A DNA stretch of 64,000 nucleotides from NCBI GenBank assembly GCA_024803745.1, contig JANJXV010000159.1, positions 804,498-868,497 on the forward strand, written 5' to 3'. Positions 39,391 through 52,600 of the stretch are shown in pieces; the first letter of the stretch is position 1, and each line of letters begins with the position of its first letter. The translations under genes were made by a program, and so were the position numbers. Source of the stretch: Megascapheus bottae. Lineage: Eukaryota; Chordata; Mammalia; Rodentia; Geomyidae. The notes beneath the pieces were generated by a model, which made no database searches, had not been told where the DNA came from, and was given only the letters and a program-made list of their open reading frames with translations.

Positions 39391-42300
39391 CAAAATGGAG
39401 GTGTGTGACGTCCTAAAATGGAGGTGTGTGAAGTCATAGAATGGAGGTGTGTGAAATCATACAATGGAGGTTTGTGAAGTCACAGAATGGAGGTGTGTGA
39501 ACTCAGAATGGAGGTGTGTGAAGTCACAGAATGGAGGTGTGTGAAGTCATAGCATGGAGGTATGTGAAATCATAGAATGGAAGTGTGTGAAGTCATAGAA
39601 TATATGTTTGTGAAGTGAGAATGAAGGTGTGTGAAGTCATAGAATGGAGGTGTGTGAAGTCACAGAATGGAGGTGTGTGAAGTCATAGAATGGAGGTGTG
39701 TGAAGTCACATAATGGAGGTGTGTGAAGTCAGAATGGAGGTGTGAAGTTATAGAATGGAGGTGAGTGAAGTCATAGAAAGGAGGTGTGGGAAGTCATAGA
39801 ATGGAGGAGTGTGAAGTCATAGAGTGGAGGTGAGTGAAGTCACAGATTGCAGGTCTGTGAAGTCATAGAATGGAAGTGTGTGAAGTCAGATTGGAGGTGT
39901 GTGAAGTCATAGAATGGAGGTGTGTGAACTCATAGAATGGAGGTGTGTGATGTCACAATGGAAGTGTGTGAAGTCATAGAATGGAGGTGTGTGAAGTCAC
40001 AGAATGGAGGTGTGTGAAGTCAAAATGGAGGTGTGTGACGTCCTAAAATGGAGGTGGGTGAAAACATAGAATGGAGTTTTGTGAAGTCACAGAATGGAGG
40101 TGCATGAACTCAGAATGGAGGTGTGTGAAGTCACAGAATGGAGGTGTGTGAAGTCATAGCATGGAGGTATGTGAAATCATAGAATGGAGGTTTGCGAAGT
40201 CATAGAATGGATGTGTGTGAAGTCATAGAATGGAGGAGTGTGAAGCCACAGAATGGAGGTGTGTGAAGTCACAGAATGGAGGTGTGTGAAGTCAAAATGG
40301 AGGTGTGTGATGTCCTAAAATGGAGGTGTGTGAAATCATAGAATGGAGGTGTGTGAAATCATAGAATGGAGGTGTGTGGAGTCACAGAATGGAGGTGTGT
40401 GAAGTCATAGAATGGAACTGTGTGTAGTCACAGACTGGAGGTGTGTGAATTCATAGAATGGAGGTGTGAGATGTCACAGAATGGAGGTGTGTGAAGTCAC
40501 AGAGTGGAGGTTTGTGATGTCATAGAATGGAGACATGTGAAGTCAAATTGGAGGGATGTGAATTCGGAGAATGGAGGTGTGTGAAGTCACAGAATGGAGG
40601 TATGTGAAGTCAAATTGGAGGGGTGTGAAGTCGGAGAATGGAAGTGTGTGAAGTCACAGAATGGAGGTGGGTGAAGTCACAGAATGGAGATGTGTGAAGT
40701 CATAGAATGGAGGTGTGTGAAGTCACAGAATGGACGGGTATGAAGTCATAGAATGGAAGTGTGTGAAGTCACAGACTGGAGGTGTGTGAATTCATAGAAT
40801 GGAGGTGTGAGATGTCACAGAATGGAGGTGTGTGAAGTCACAGAATGGAGGTGTGGTAAGTCAACGAATAGAGGTGTGTGAAGTCATAGAATGGAGGTGT
40901 GTGAAGTCATAGAATACATGTTTGTGAAGTAAGAATGAAGGTGTGTGAAGTCATAGCATGGAGGTGTGTGAAGTCATAGAATGGAGGTGTGTGAAGTCAT
41001 AGAATGGAGGTGTGTGAAGTCATATAATGGAGGTGTGTGAAGTCACATAATGGAGGTGTTTGAAGTCAGAATGGAGGTGTGAAGTTATAGAATGGAGGTG
41101 AGTGAAGTCATAGAAATGAGGTGTGGGAAGTCATAGAATGGAGGAGTGTGAAGTCACAGAGTGGAGGTGAGTGAAGTCACAGATTCCAGGTCTGTGAAGT
41201 CATAGAATGGAAGTGTGTGAAGTCAGATTGGAGGTGTGTGAAGTCATAGAATGGAGTTGTGTGAACTCATAGAATGGAGGTGTGTGAAAACATAGAATGG
41301 AGTTTTGTGAAGTCACAGAATGGAGGTGTGTGAACTCAGAATGGAGGTGTGTGAAGTCACAGAATGGAGGTGTGTGAAGTCATACCATGGAGGTATGTGA
41401 AATCATAGAATGGAGGTTTGCGAAGTCACAGAATGGAGGTGTGTGAAGTCAAAATGGAGGTGTGTGACGTCGTAAAATGGAGGTGTGTGAAGTCACAGAA
41501 TGGAGGTGTGTGAAATCATACAATGGAGGTTTGTGAAGTCACAGAATGGAGGTGTGTGAACTCAGAATGGAGGTGTGTGAAGTCACAGAATGGAGGTGTG
41601 TGAAGTCATAGCATGGAGGTATGTGAAATCATAGAATGGAAGTGTGTGAAGTCATAGAATATATGTTTGTGAAGTAAGAATGAAGGTGTGTGAAGTCATA
41701 GAATGGAGGTGTGTGAAGTCACAGAATGGAGGTGTGTGAAGTCATAGAATGGAGGTGTGTGAAGTCACATAATGGAGGTGTGTGAAGTCAGAATGGAGGT
41801 GTGAAGTTATAGAATGGAGGTGAGTGAAGTCATAGAAAGGAGGTGTGGGAAGTCATTGAATGGAGGAGTGTGAAGTCATAGAGTGGAGGTGAGTGAAGTC
41901 ACAGATACCAGGTCTGTGAAGTCATAGAATGGAAGTGTGTGAAGTCAGATTGGAGGTGTGTGAAGTCATAGAATGGAGGTGTGTGAACTCATAGAATGGA
42001 GGTGTGTGATGTCACAATGGAAGTGTGTGAAGTCATAGAATGGAGGTGTGTAAAGTCACAGAATGTAGGTGTGTGAAGTCAAAATGGAGGTGTGTGACGT
42101 CCTAAAATGGAGGTGGGTGAAAACATAGAATGGAGTTTTGTGAAGTCACAGAATGGAGGTGTGTGAACTCAGAATGGAGGTGTGTGAAGTCACAGAATGG
42201 AGGTGTGTGAAGTCATAGCATGGAGGTATGTGAAATCATAGAATGGAGGTTTGCGAAGTCATAGAATGGATGTGTGTGAAGTCATAGAATGGAGGGGTGT

Positions 42301-44040
42301 GAAGCCACAGAATGGAGGTGTGTGAAGTCCCAGAATGGAGTTTTGCGAAGTCATAGAATGGAGGTGTGTGAAGTCATAGAATGTATGTTTGTGAAGTAAG
42401 AATGAAGGTGTGTGAAGTCATAGAATGGAGGTGTGTGAAGTCACAGAATGGAGGTGTGTGAAGTCATAGAATGGAGGTGTGTGAAGTCATAGAATGGAGG
42501 TGTGTGAAGTCACAGAATGGAGGTGTGTGAAGTCAAAATGGAGGTGTGTGATGTCCTAAAATGGAGGTGTGTGAAATCATAGAATGGAGGTGTGTGAAAT
42601 CATAGAATGAAGGTTTGTGAAGTCACAGAATGGAGTTGTGTGAAGTCATATAATGAAGGTGTGTGAAGTCATAGAATGGAGGTGTGTGAACTCATAGAAT
42701 GTAGGTGTGTGAAGTCACAATGGAAGTGTGTGAATTCATAGTATGGAGGTGTGTGAAGTCACAGAATGGAGGTGTGTGAAGTCAAAATAGAGGTGTGTGA
42801 AGTCACAGAATGGAGGTGTGTGAAGTCATAGCATGGAGGTATGTGAAATCATAGAAAGGAAGTGTGTGAAGTCATAGAATGGAGGTGTGTGCAGTCATAC
42901 AATGAAGGTGTGTGAAGTCATAGAATGGAGGTGTGTGAAGTCATAGAAGGGAGGTGTGTGAAGTCACATAGTGGAGGTGTGTGAAGTCAAAATGGAGGTG
43001 TGTGACGTCATAAATTGGAGGTGTGCGAAGTCATAGATTGGAGGTGTGTGAAATCAAAGAATGGAGGTTTGTGAAGTCACAGAATGGAGGTGTGTGAAGT
43101 CACAGAATGGAGGTTTGTGAAGTCATAGAATGGAGGTATGTGAAGTCAAATTGGAGAGGTGTGAAGTCGGAGAATGAAGGTGTGTGAAGTCACAGAATGG
43201 AGCTGTGTGAAGTCACAGAATGGTGGTGTGTGAAGTCACAGAATGGAGGTGTGTGAAGTCATAGAATGTATGTTTGTCAAGTAAGAATGAATGTGTGTGA
43301 AGTCATGGAATGGAGGTGTGTGAAGTCACAGAATGGAAGTGTGTGAAGTTATAGAATGGAGGTATGTGAAGTCATAGAATGGAGGTGTGTGAAGTCATAT
43401 AATGGAGGTGTATGAAGTCAGAATGTAGGTGTGTGAAGTCATAGAATGGAGGTATGTGAACTCATAGAATGGAGGTGTGTGACGTCATATAATGGAGGTG
43501 TGTGAAGTCAAAATGGAGGTGTGTGACGTCATAAATTGGAGGTGTGTGAAGTCATAGATTGGAGGTGTGTGAAATCAAAGAATGGAGGTCTGTGAAGTCA
43601 TAGAACGGAGGTGTATGAAGTCAGAATGGAGGTGTGTGAAATCATAGAATGGAGGTATGTGAACTCATAGAATGGAGGTGTGTGACGTCACAATGGAAGT
43701 GTGTGAAGTCATAGAATGGAGGTGTGTGAAGTCACAGAATGGAGGTGTGTGAAGTCATAGAGTGGAGGTGTGTGACGTCCTAAAATGGAGGTTTGTAAAG
43801 TCATAGAATGGAGGTGAGTGAAATCATAGAATGGAGGTTTGCGAAGTCACAGAATGGAGGTGTGTGAACTCAGAATGGAGGTGTGTGAAGTCACAGAATG
43901 GAGGTGTGTGAAGTCAAAATGGAGGTGTGTGATGTCCTAAAATGGAGGTGTGTGAAGTCATAGAATGGAGGAGTGTGAAATCATAGAATGAAGGTTTGTG
44001 AAGTCACAGAATGGAGTTGTGTGAAGTCATATAATGAAGG
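39390..44040 (-). repeat. Block repeated 10.27-10.59 kb downstream
   Basis: Matches about 49976-54308. Offsets step down from 10586 (TATATGTTTG at 39601 and 50187; GAAGCCACAG at 40242 and 50828) to 10381 (AGTCACATAA at 41041 and 51422) to 10268 (GAAGCCACAG at 42301 and 52569; TGTTTGTCAA at 43271 and 53539). The steps, 205 and 113 bp, equal eight 23-mers plus one 21-mer and four 23-mers plus one 21-mer. Overlaps the second copy of the 5590-bp duplication (41010-44980). Confidence 0.9.
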
Positions 44041-44550
44041 TGTGTGGAGTCATAGAATGGAGGTATGTAAAATCATAGAATGGAAGTGTGTGAAGTCATA
44101 GAATGGAGGTGTGCGAAGTCATACAATGAAGGTGTGTGAAGTCATAGAATGGAGGTGTGTGAAGTCACAGAAGTGAGGTGTGTGAAGTCACAAAATGGAG
44201 GTATGTAAAGTCAAAATGGAGGTGTGTGACGTCATAAAATAGAGGTGTGTGAAGTCATAGATTGGAGGTGTGTGAAATCATAGAATGGAGGTTTGTGAAG
44301 TCACAGAATGGAGGTGTGTGAAGTCACAGAATGGAGGTATGTGAAGTCAAATTGGAGGGGTGTGAAGTCGGAGAATGGAAGTGTGTGAAGTCACAGAATG
44401 GAGGTGGGTGAAGTCACAGAATGGAGATGTGTGAAGTCATAGAATGGAGGTGTGTGAAGTCACAGAATGGACGGGTATGAAGTCATAGAATGGAGGTGTG
44501 TGAAGTCACAGAATTGAGGTGTTTGAGGTCATATATTGGAGGTGTGTGAG

Positions 44551-47500
44551 TCAAACTTGATGTGTGAAGTCATAGAATGGAGGTGTGTGGAGTCACAGAA
44601 TGGAGGTGTGAGAAGTCATAGAATGGAAGTGTGTGAAGTCACAGACTGGAGGTGTGTGAATTCATAGAATGGAGGTGTGAGATGTCACAGAATGGAGGTG
44701 TGTGAAGTCGAGGAATGGAGGTTTGTGAAGTCATAGAATGGAGGCATGTGAAGTCAAATTGGAGGGATGTGAAGTCGGAGAATGGAGGTGTGTGAAGTCA
44801 CAGAATGGAGGGGTGTGAAGTCACAGAATGGAGGTGTGTGAAGTCACAGAATGGAGGTGTGGTAAGTCAACGAATGGAGGTGTGTGAATTCATAGAATGG
44901 AGGTGTGTGAAGTCATAGAATACATGTTTGTGAAGTAAGAATGAAGGTGTGTGAAGTCATAGAATGGAGGTGTGTGAAGTCATAGAATGGAGGTGTGTGA
45001 AGTCATAGAATGGAGGTGTGTGAAGTCATATAATGGAGGTGTGTGAAGTCACGTAATGGAGGTGTTTGAAGTCAGAATGGAGGTGTGAAGTTATAGAATG
45101 GAGTTGAGTGAAGTCATAGAAAGGAGGTGTGGGAAGTCATAGAATGGAGGAGTGTGAAGTCACAGAGTGGAGGTGAGTGAAGTCACAGATTCCAGGTCTG
45201 TGAAGTCATAGAATGGAAGTGTGTGAAGTCAAAATGGAGGTGTGTGACGTCCTAAAATGGAGGTGTGTGAAGTCATAGAATGGAGGTGTGTGAAATCATA
45301 CAATGGAGGTTTGTGAAGTCACAGAATGGAGGTGTGTGAACTCAGAATGGAGGTGTGTGAAGTCACAGAATGGAGGTGTGTGAAGTCATAGCATGGAGGT
45401 ATGTGAAATCATAGAATGGAAGTGTGTGAAGTCATAGAATATATGTTTGTGAAGTAAGAATGAAGGTGTGTGAAGTCATAGAATGGAGGTGTGTGAAGTC
45501 ACAGAATGGAGGTGTGTGAAGTCATAGAATGGAGGTGTGTGAAGTCACATAATGGAGGTGTGTGAAGTCAGAATGGAGGTGTGAAGTTATAGAATGGAGG
45601 TGAGTGAAGTCATAGAAAGGAGGTGTGGGAAGTCATAGAATGGAGGAGTGTGAAGTCATAGAGTGGAGGTGAGTGAAGTCACAGATTCCAGGTCTGTGAA
45701 GTCATAGAATGGAAGTGTGTGAAGTCAGATTGGAGGTGTGTGAAGTCATAGAATGGAGGTGTGTGAACTCATAGAATGGAGGTGTGTGATGTCACAATGG
45801 AAGTGTGTGAAGTCATAGAATGGAGGTGTGTGAAGTCACAGAATGGAGGTGTGTGAAGTCAAAATGGAGGTGTGTGACGTCCTAAAATGGAGGTTTGTAA
45901 AGTCATAGAATGGAGGTGAGTGAAATCATAGAATGGAGGTTTGCGAAGTCACAGAATGGAGGTGTGTGAACTCAGAATGGAGGTGTGTGAAGTCAGAGAA
46001 TGGAGGTGTGTGAAGTCAAAATGGAGGTGTGTGATGTCCTAAAATGGAGGTGTGTGAAGTCATAGAATGGAGGAGTGTGAAATCATAGAATGAAGGTTTG
46101 TGAAGTCACAGAATGGAGTTGTGTGAAGTCATATAATGAAGGTGTGTGGAGTCATAGAATGGAGGTATGTAAAATCATAGAATGGAAGTGTGTGAAGTCA
46201 TAGAATGGAGGTGTGCGAAGTCATACAATGAAGGTGTGTGAAGTCATAGAATGGAGGTGTGTGAAGTCACAGAAGTGAGGTGTGTGAAGTCACAAAATGG
46301 AGGTATGTAAAGTCAAAATGGAGGTGTGTGACGTCATAAAATAGAGGTGTGTGAAGTCATAGATTGGAGGTGTGTGAAATCATAGAATGGAGGTTTGTGA
46401 AGTCACAGAATGGAGGTGTGTGAAGTCACAGAATGGAGGTATGTGAAGTCAAATTGGAGGGGTGTGAAGTCGGAGAATGGAAGTGTGTGAAGTCACAGAA
46501 TGGAGGTGGGTGAAGTCACAGAATGGAGATGTGTGAAGTCATAGAATGGAGGTGTGTGAAGTCACAGAATGGACGGGTATGAAGTCATAGAATGGAGGTG
46601 TGTGAAGTCACAGAATTGAGGTGTTTGAGGTCATATATTGGAGGTGTGTGAGTCAAACTTGATGTGTGAAGTCATAGAATGGAGGTGTGTGGAGTCACAG
46701 AATGGAGGTGTGTGAAGTCATAGAATGGAAGTGTGTGAAGTCACAGACTGGAGGTGTGTGAATTCATAGAATGGAGGTGTGAGATGTCACAGAATGGAGG
46801 TGTGTGAAGTCACAGAATGGAGGTGGGTGAAGTCACAGAATGGAGATGTGTGAAGTCATAGAATGGAGGTGTGTGAAGTCACAGAATGGACGGGTATGAA
46901 GTCATAGAATGGAGGTGTGTGAAGTCACAGAATTGAGGTGTTTGAGGTCATATATTGGAGGTGTGTGAGTCAAACTTGATGTGTGAAGTCATAGAATGGA
47001 GGTGTGTGGAGTCACAGAATGGAGGTGTGAGAAGTCATAGAATGGAAGTGTGTGAAGTCACAGACTGGAGGTGTGTGAATTCATAGAATGGAGGTGTGAG
47101 ATGTCACAGAATGGAGGTGTGTGAAGTCGAGGAATGGAGGTTTGTGAAGTCATAGAATGGAGGCATGTGAAGTCAAATTGGAGGGATGTGAAGTCAGAGA
47201 ATGGAGGTGTGTGAAGTCACAGAATGGAGGGGTGTGAAGTCACAGAATGGAGGTGTGTGAAGTCACAGAATGGAGGTGTGGTAAGTCAACGAATGGAGGT
47301 GTGTGAATTCATAGAATGGAGGTGTGTGAAGTCATAGAATACATGTTTGTGAAGTAAGAATGAAGGTGTGTGAAGTCATAGAATGGAGGTGTGTGAAGTC
47401 ATAGAATGGAGGTGTGTGAAGTCATAGAATGGAGGTGTGTGAAGTCATATAATGGAGGTGTGTGAAGTCACGTAATGGAGGTGTTTGAAGTCAGAATGGA

Positions 47501-49600
47501 GGTGTGAAGTTATAGAATGGAGTTGAGTGAAGTCATAGAAAGGAGGTGTGGGAAGTCATAGAATAGAGAAGTGTGAAGTCACAGAGTGGAGGTGAGTGAA
47601 GTCACAGATTCCAGGTCTGTGAAGTCATAGAATGGAAGTGTGTGAAGTCAAAATGGAGGTGTGTGACGTCCTAAAATGGAGGTGTGTGAAGTCATAGAAT
47701 GGAGGTGTGTGAAATCATACAATGGAGGTTTGTGAAGTCACAGAATGGAGGTGTGTGAACTCAGAATGGAGGTGTGTGAAGTCACAGAATGGAGGTGTGT
47801 GAAGTCATAGCATGGAGGTATGTGAAATCATAGAATGGAAGTGTGTGAAGTCATAGAATATATGTTTGTGAAGTAAGAATGAAGGTGTGTGAAGTCATAG
47901 AATGGAGGTGTGTGAAGTCACAGAATGGAGGTGTGTGAAGTCATAGAATGGAGGTGTGTGAAGTCACATAATGGAGGTGTGTGAAGTCAGAATGGAGGTG
48001 TGAAGTTATAGAATGGAGGTGAGTGAAGTCATAGAAAGGAGGTGTGGGAAGTCATAGAATTGAGGAGTGTGAAGTCATAGAGTGGAGGTGAGTGAAGTCA
48101 CAGATTCCAGGTCTGTGAAGTCATAGAATGGAAGTTTGTGAAGTCAGATTGGAGGTGTGTGAAGTCATAGAATGGAGGTGTGTGAACTCATAGAATGGAG
48201 GTGTGTGATGTCACAATGGAAGTGTGTGAAGTCATAGAATGGAGGTGTGTGAAGGCACAGAATGGAGGTGTGTGAAGTCAAAATGGAGGTGTGTGACGTC
48301 CTAAAATGGAGGTTTGTAAAGTCATAGAATGGAGGTGAGTGAAATCATAGAATGGAGGTTTGCGAAGTCACAGAATGGAGGTGTGTGAACTCAGAATGGA
48401 GGTGTGTGAAGTCACAGAATGGAGGTGTGTGAAGTCAAAATGGAGGTGTGTGATGTCCTAAAATGGAGGTGTGTGAAGTCATAGAATGGAGGAGTGTGAA
48501 ATCATAGAATGAAGGTTTGTGAAGTCACAGAATGGAGTTGTGTGAAGTCATATAATGAAGGTGTGTGGAGTCATAGAATGGAGGTATATAAAATCATAGA
48601 ATGGAAGTGTGTGAAGTCATAGAATGGAGGTGTGCGAAGTCATACAATGAAGGTGTGTGAAGTCATAGAATGGAGGTGTGTGAAGTCACAGAAGTGAGGT
48701 GTGTGAAGTCACAAAATGGAGGTATGTAAAGTCAAAATGGAGGTGTGTGACGTCATAAAATAGAGGTGTGTGAAGTCATAGATTGGAGGTGTGTGAAATC
48801 ATAGAATGGAGGTTTGTGAAGTCACAGAATGGAGGTGTGTGAAGTCACAGAATGGAGGTATGTGAAGTCAAATTGGAGGGGTGTGAAGTCGGAGAATGGA
48901 AGTGTGTGAAGTCACAGAATGGAGGTGGGTGAAGTCACAGAATGGAGATGTGTGAAGTCATAGAATGGAGGTGTGTGAAGTCACAGAATGGACGGGTATG
49001 AAGTCATAGAACGGAGGTGTGTGAAGTCACAGAATTGAGGTGTTTGAGGTCATATATTGGAGGTGTGTGAGTCAAACTTGATGTGTGAAGTCATAGAATG
49101 GAGGTGTGTGGAGACACAGAATGGAGGTGTGTGAAGTCATAGAATGGAAGTGTGTGAAGTCACAGACTGGAGGTGTGTGAATTCATAGAATGGAGGTGTG
49201 AGATGTCACAGAATGGAGGTGTGTGAAGTCACAGAATGGAGGTTTGTGAAGTCATAGAATAGAGGCATGTGAAGTCAAATTGGAGGGATGTGAAGTCGGA
49301 GAATGGAGGTGTGTGAAGTCACAGAATGGAGGGGTGTGAAGTCACAGAATGGAGGTGTGTGAAGTCACAGAATGGAGGTGTGGTAAGTCAACGAATGGAG
49401 GTGTGTGAAGTCATAGAATGGAGGTGTGTGAAGTCATAGAATACATGTTTGTGAAGTAAGAATGAAGGTGTGTGAAGTCATAGAATGGAGGTGTGTGAAG
49501 TCATAGAATGGAGGTGTGTGAAGTCATAGAATGGAGGTTTGTGAAGTCATATAATGGAGGTGTGTGAAGTCACGTAATGGAGGTGTTTGAAGTCAGAATG
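44551..49600 (-). repeat. Tandem 2102-bp higher-order repeat with a 317-bp stub
   Basis: The TCAAACTTGATG marker is at 44551, 46653, 46970 and 49072. The spacings are 2102, 317 and 2102. Other markers give the same picture: GTCACGTAATGG at 45048, 47467 and 49569, and TCAACGAATGG at 44867, 47286 and 49388 (spacings 2419 and 2102). The simplest reading is two full 2102-bp units, a truncated 317-bp unit between them, and the start of a third after 49072. Copies differ by few bases, suggesting recent expansion. Confidence 0.92.
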
Positions 49601-52600
49601 CAGGTGTGAAGTTATAGAATGGAGGTGAGTGAAGTCATAGAAAGGAGTTGTGGGAAGTCATAGAATGGAGGAGTGTGAATTCACAGAGTGGAGGTGAGTG
49701 AAGTCACAGATTCCAGGTCTGTGAAGTCATAGAATGGAAGTGTGTGAAGTCAGATTGGAGGTGTGTGAAGTCATAGAATGGAGTTGTGTGAACTCATAGA
49801 ATGGAGGTGTGTGAAAACATAGAATGGAGTTTTGTGAAGTCACAGAATGGAGGTGTGTGAACTCAGAATGGAGGTGTGTGAAGTCACAGAATGGAGGTGT
49901 GTGAAGTCATACCATGGAGGTATGTGAAATCATAGAATGGAGGTTTGCGAAGTCACAGAATGGAGGTGTGTGAAGTCAAAATGGAGGTGTGTGACGTCCT
50001 AAAATGGAGGTGTGTGAAGTCATAGAATGGAGGTGTGTGAAATCATACAATGGAGGTTTGTGAAGTCACAGAATGGAGGTGTGTGAACTCAGAATGGAGT
50101 TGTGTGAAGTCACAGAATGGAGGTGTGTGAAGTCATAGCATGGAGGTATGTGAAATCATAGAATGGAAGTGTGTGAAGTCATAGAATATATGTTTGTGAA
50201 GTAAGAATGAAGGTGTGTGAAGTCATAGAATGGAGGTGTGTGAAGTCACAGAATGGAGGTGTGTGAAGTCATAGAATGGAGGTGTGTGAAGTCACATAAT
50301 GGAGGTGTGTGAAGTCAGAATGGAGGTGTGAAGTTATAGAATGGAGGTGAGTGAAGTCATAGAAAGGAGGTGTGGGAAGTCATAGAATGGATGAGTGTGA
50401 AGTCATAGAGTGGAGGTGAGTGAAGTCACAGATTCCAGGTCTGTGAAGTCATAGAATGGAAGTGTGTGAAGTCAGATTGGAGGTGTGTGAAGTCATAGAA
50501 TGGAGGTGTGTGAACTCATAGAATGGAGGTGGGTGATGTCACAATGGAAGTGTGTGAAGTCATAGAATGGAGGTGTGTGAAGTCACAGAATGGAGGTGTG
50601 TGAAGTCAAAATGGAGGTGTGTGACGTCCTAAAATGGAGGTGGGTGAAAACATAGAATGGAGTTTTGTGAAGTCACAGAATGGAGGTGTATGAACTCAGA
50701 ATGGAGGTGTGTGAAGTCACAGAATGGAGGTGTGTGAAGTCATAGCATGGAGGTATGTGAAATCATAGAATGGAGGTTTGCGAAGTCATAGAATGGATGT
50801 GTGTGAAGTCATAGAATGGAGGGGTGTGAAGCCACAGAATGGAGGTGTGTGAAGTCACAGAATGGAGGTGTGTGAAGTCAAAATGGAGGTGAGTGATGTC
50901 CTAAAATGGAGGTGTGTGAAATCATAGAATGGAGGTGTGTGAAATCATAGAATGGAGGTGTGTGGAGTCACAGAATGGAGGTGTGTGAAGTCATAGAATG
51001 GAACTGTGTGAAGTCACAGACTGGAGGTGTGTGAATTCATAGAATGGAGGTGTTAGATGTCACAGAATGGAGGTGTGTGAAGTCACAGAATGGATGTTTG
51101 TGATGTCATAGAATGGAGACATGTGAAGTCAAATTGGAGGGATGTGAATTCGGAGAATGGAGGTGTGTGAAGTCACAGAATGGAGGGGTGTGAAGTCACA
51201 GAATGGAGGTGTGTGAAGTCACAGAATGGAGGTGTGGTAAGTCAACGAATAGAGGTGTGTGAAGTCATAGAATGGAGGTGTGTGAAGTCATAGAATACAT
51301 GTTTGTGAAGTAAGAATGAAGGTGTGTGAAGTCATAGAATGGAGGTGTGTGAAGTCATAGAATGGAGGTGTGTGAAGTCATAGAATGGAGGTGTGTGAAG
51401 TCATATAATGGAGGTGTGTGAAGTCACATAATGGAGGTGTTTGAAGTCAGAATGGAGGTGTGAAGTTATAGAATGGAGGTGAGTGAAGTCATAGAAATGA
51501 GGTGTGGGAAGTCATAGAATGGAGGAGTGTGAAGTCACAGAGTGGAGGTGAGTGAAGTCACAGATTCCAGGTCTGTGAAGTCATAGAATGGAAGTGTGTG
51601 AAGTCAGATTGGAGGTGTGTGAAGTCATAGAATGGAGTTGTGTGAACTCATAGAATGGAGGTGTGTGAAAACATAGAATGGAGTTTTGTGAAGTCACAGA
51701 ATGGAGGTGTGTGAACTCAGAATGGAGGTGTGTGAAGTCACAGAATGGAGGTGTGTGAAGTCATACCATGGAGGTATGTGAAATCATAGAATGGAGGTTT
51801 GCGAAGTCACAGAATGGAGGTGTGTGAACTCAGAATGGAGGTGTGTGAAGTCACAGAATGGAGGTATGTGAAGTCATTGCATGGAGGTATGTGAAATCAT
51901 AGAATGGAAGTGTGTGAAGTCATAGAATATATGTTTGTGAAGTAAGAATGAAGGTGTGTGAAGTCATAGAATGGAGGTGTGTGAAGTCACAGAATGGAGG
52001 TGTGTGAAGTCATAGAATGGAGGTGTGTGAAGTCACATAACGGAGGTGTGTGAAGTCAGAATGGAGGTGTGAAGTTATAGAATGGAGGTGAGTGAAGTCA
52101 TAGAAAGGAGGTGTGGGAAGTCATTGAATGGAGGAGTGTGAAGTCATAGAGTGGAGGTGAGTGAAGTCACAGATACCAGGTCTGTGAAGTCATAGAATGG
52201 AAGTGTGTGAAGTCAGATTGGAGGTGTGTGAAGTCATAGAATGGAGGTGTGTGAACTCATAGAATGGAGGTGTGTGATGTCACAATGGAAGTGTGTGAAG
52301 TCATAGAATGGAGGTGTGTAAAGTCACAGAATGTAGGTGTGTGAAGTCAAAATGGAGGTGTGTGACGTCCTAAAATGGAGGTGGGTGAAAACATAGAATG
52401 GAGTTTTGTGAAGTCACAGAATGGAGGTGTGTGAACTCAGAATGGAGGTGTGTGAAGTCACAGAATGGAGGTGTGTGAAGTCATAGCATGGAGGTATGTG
52501 AAATCATAGAATGGAGGTTTGCGAAGTCATAGAATGGATGTGTGTGAAGTCATAGAATGGAGGGGTGTGAAGCCACAGAATGGAGGTGTGTGAAGTCCCA

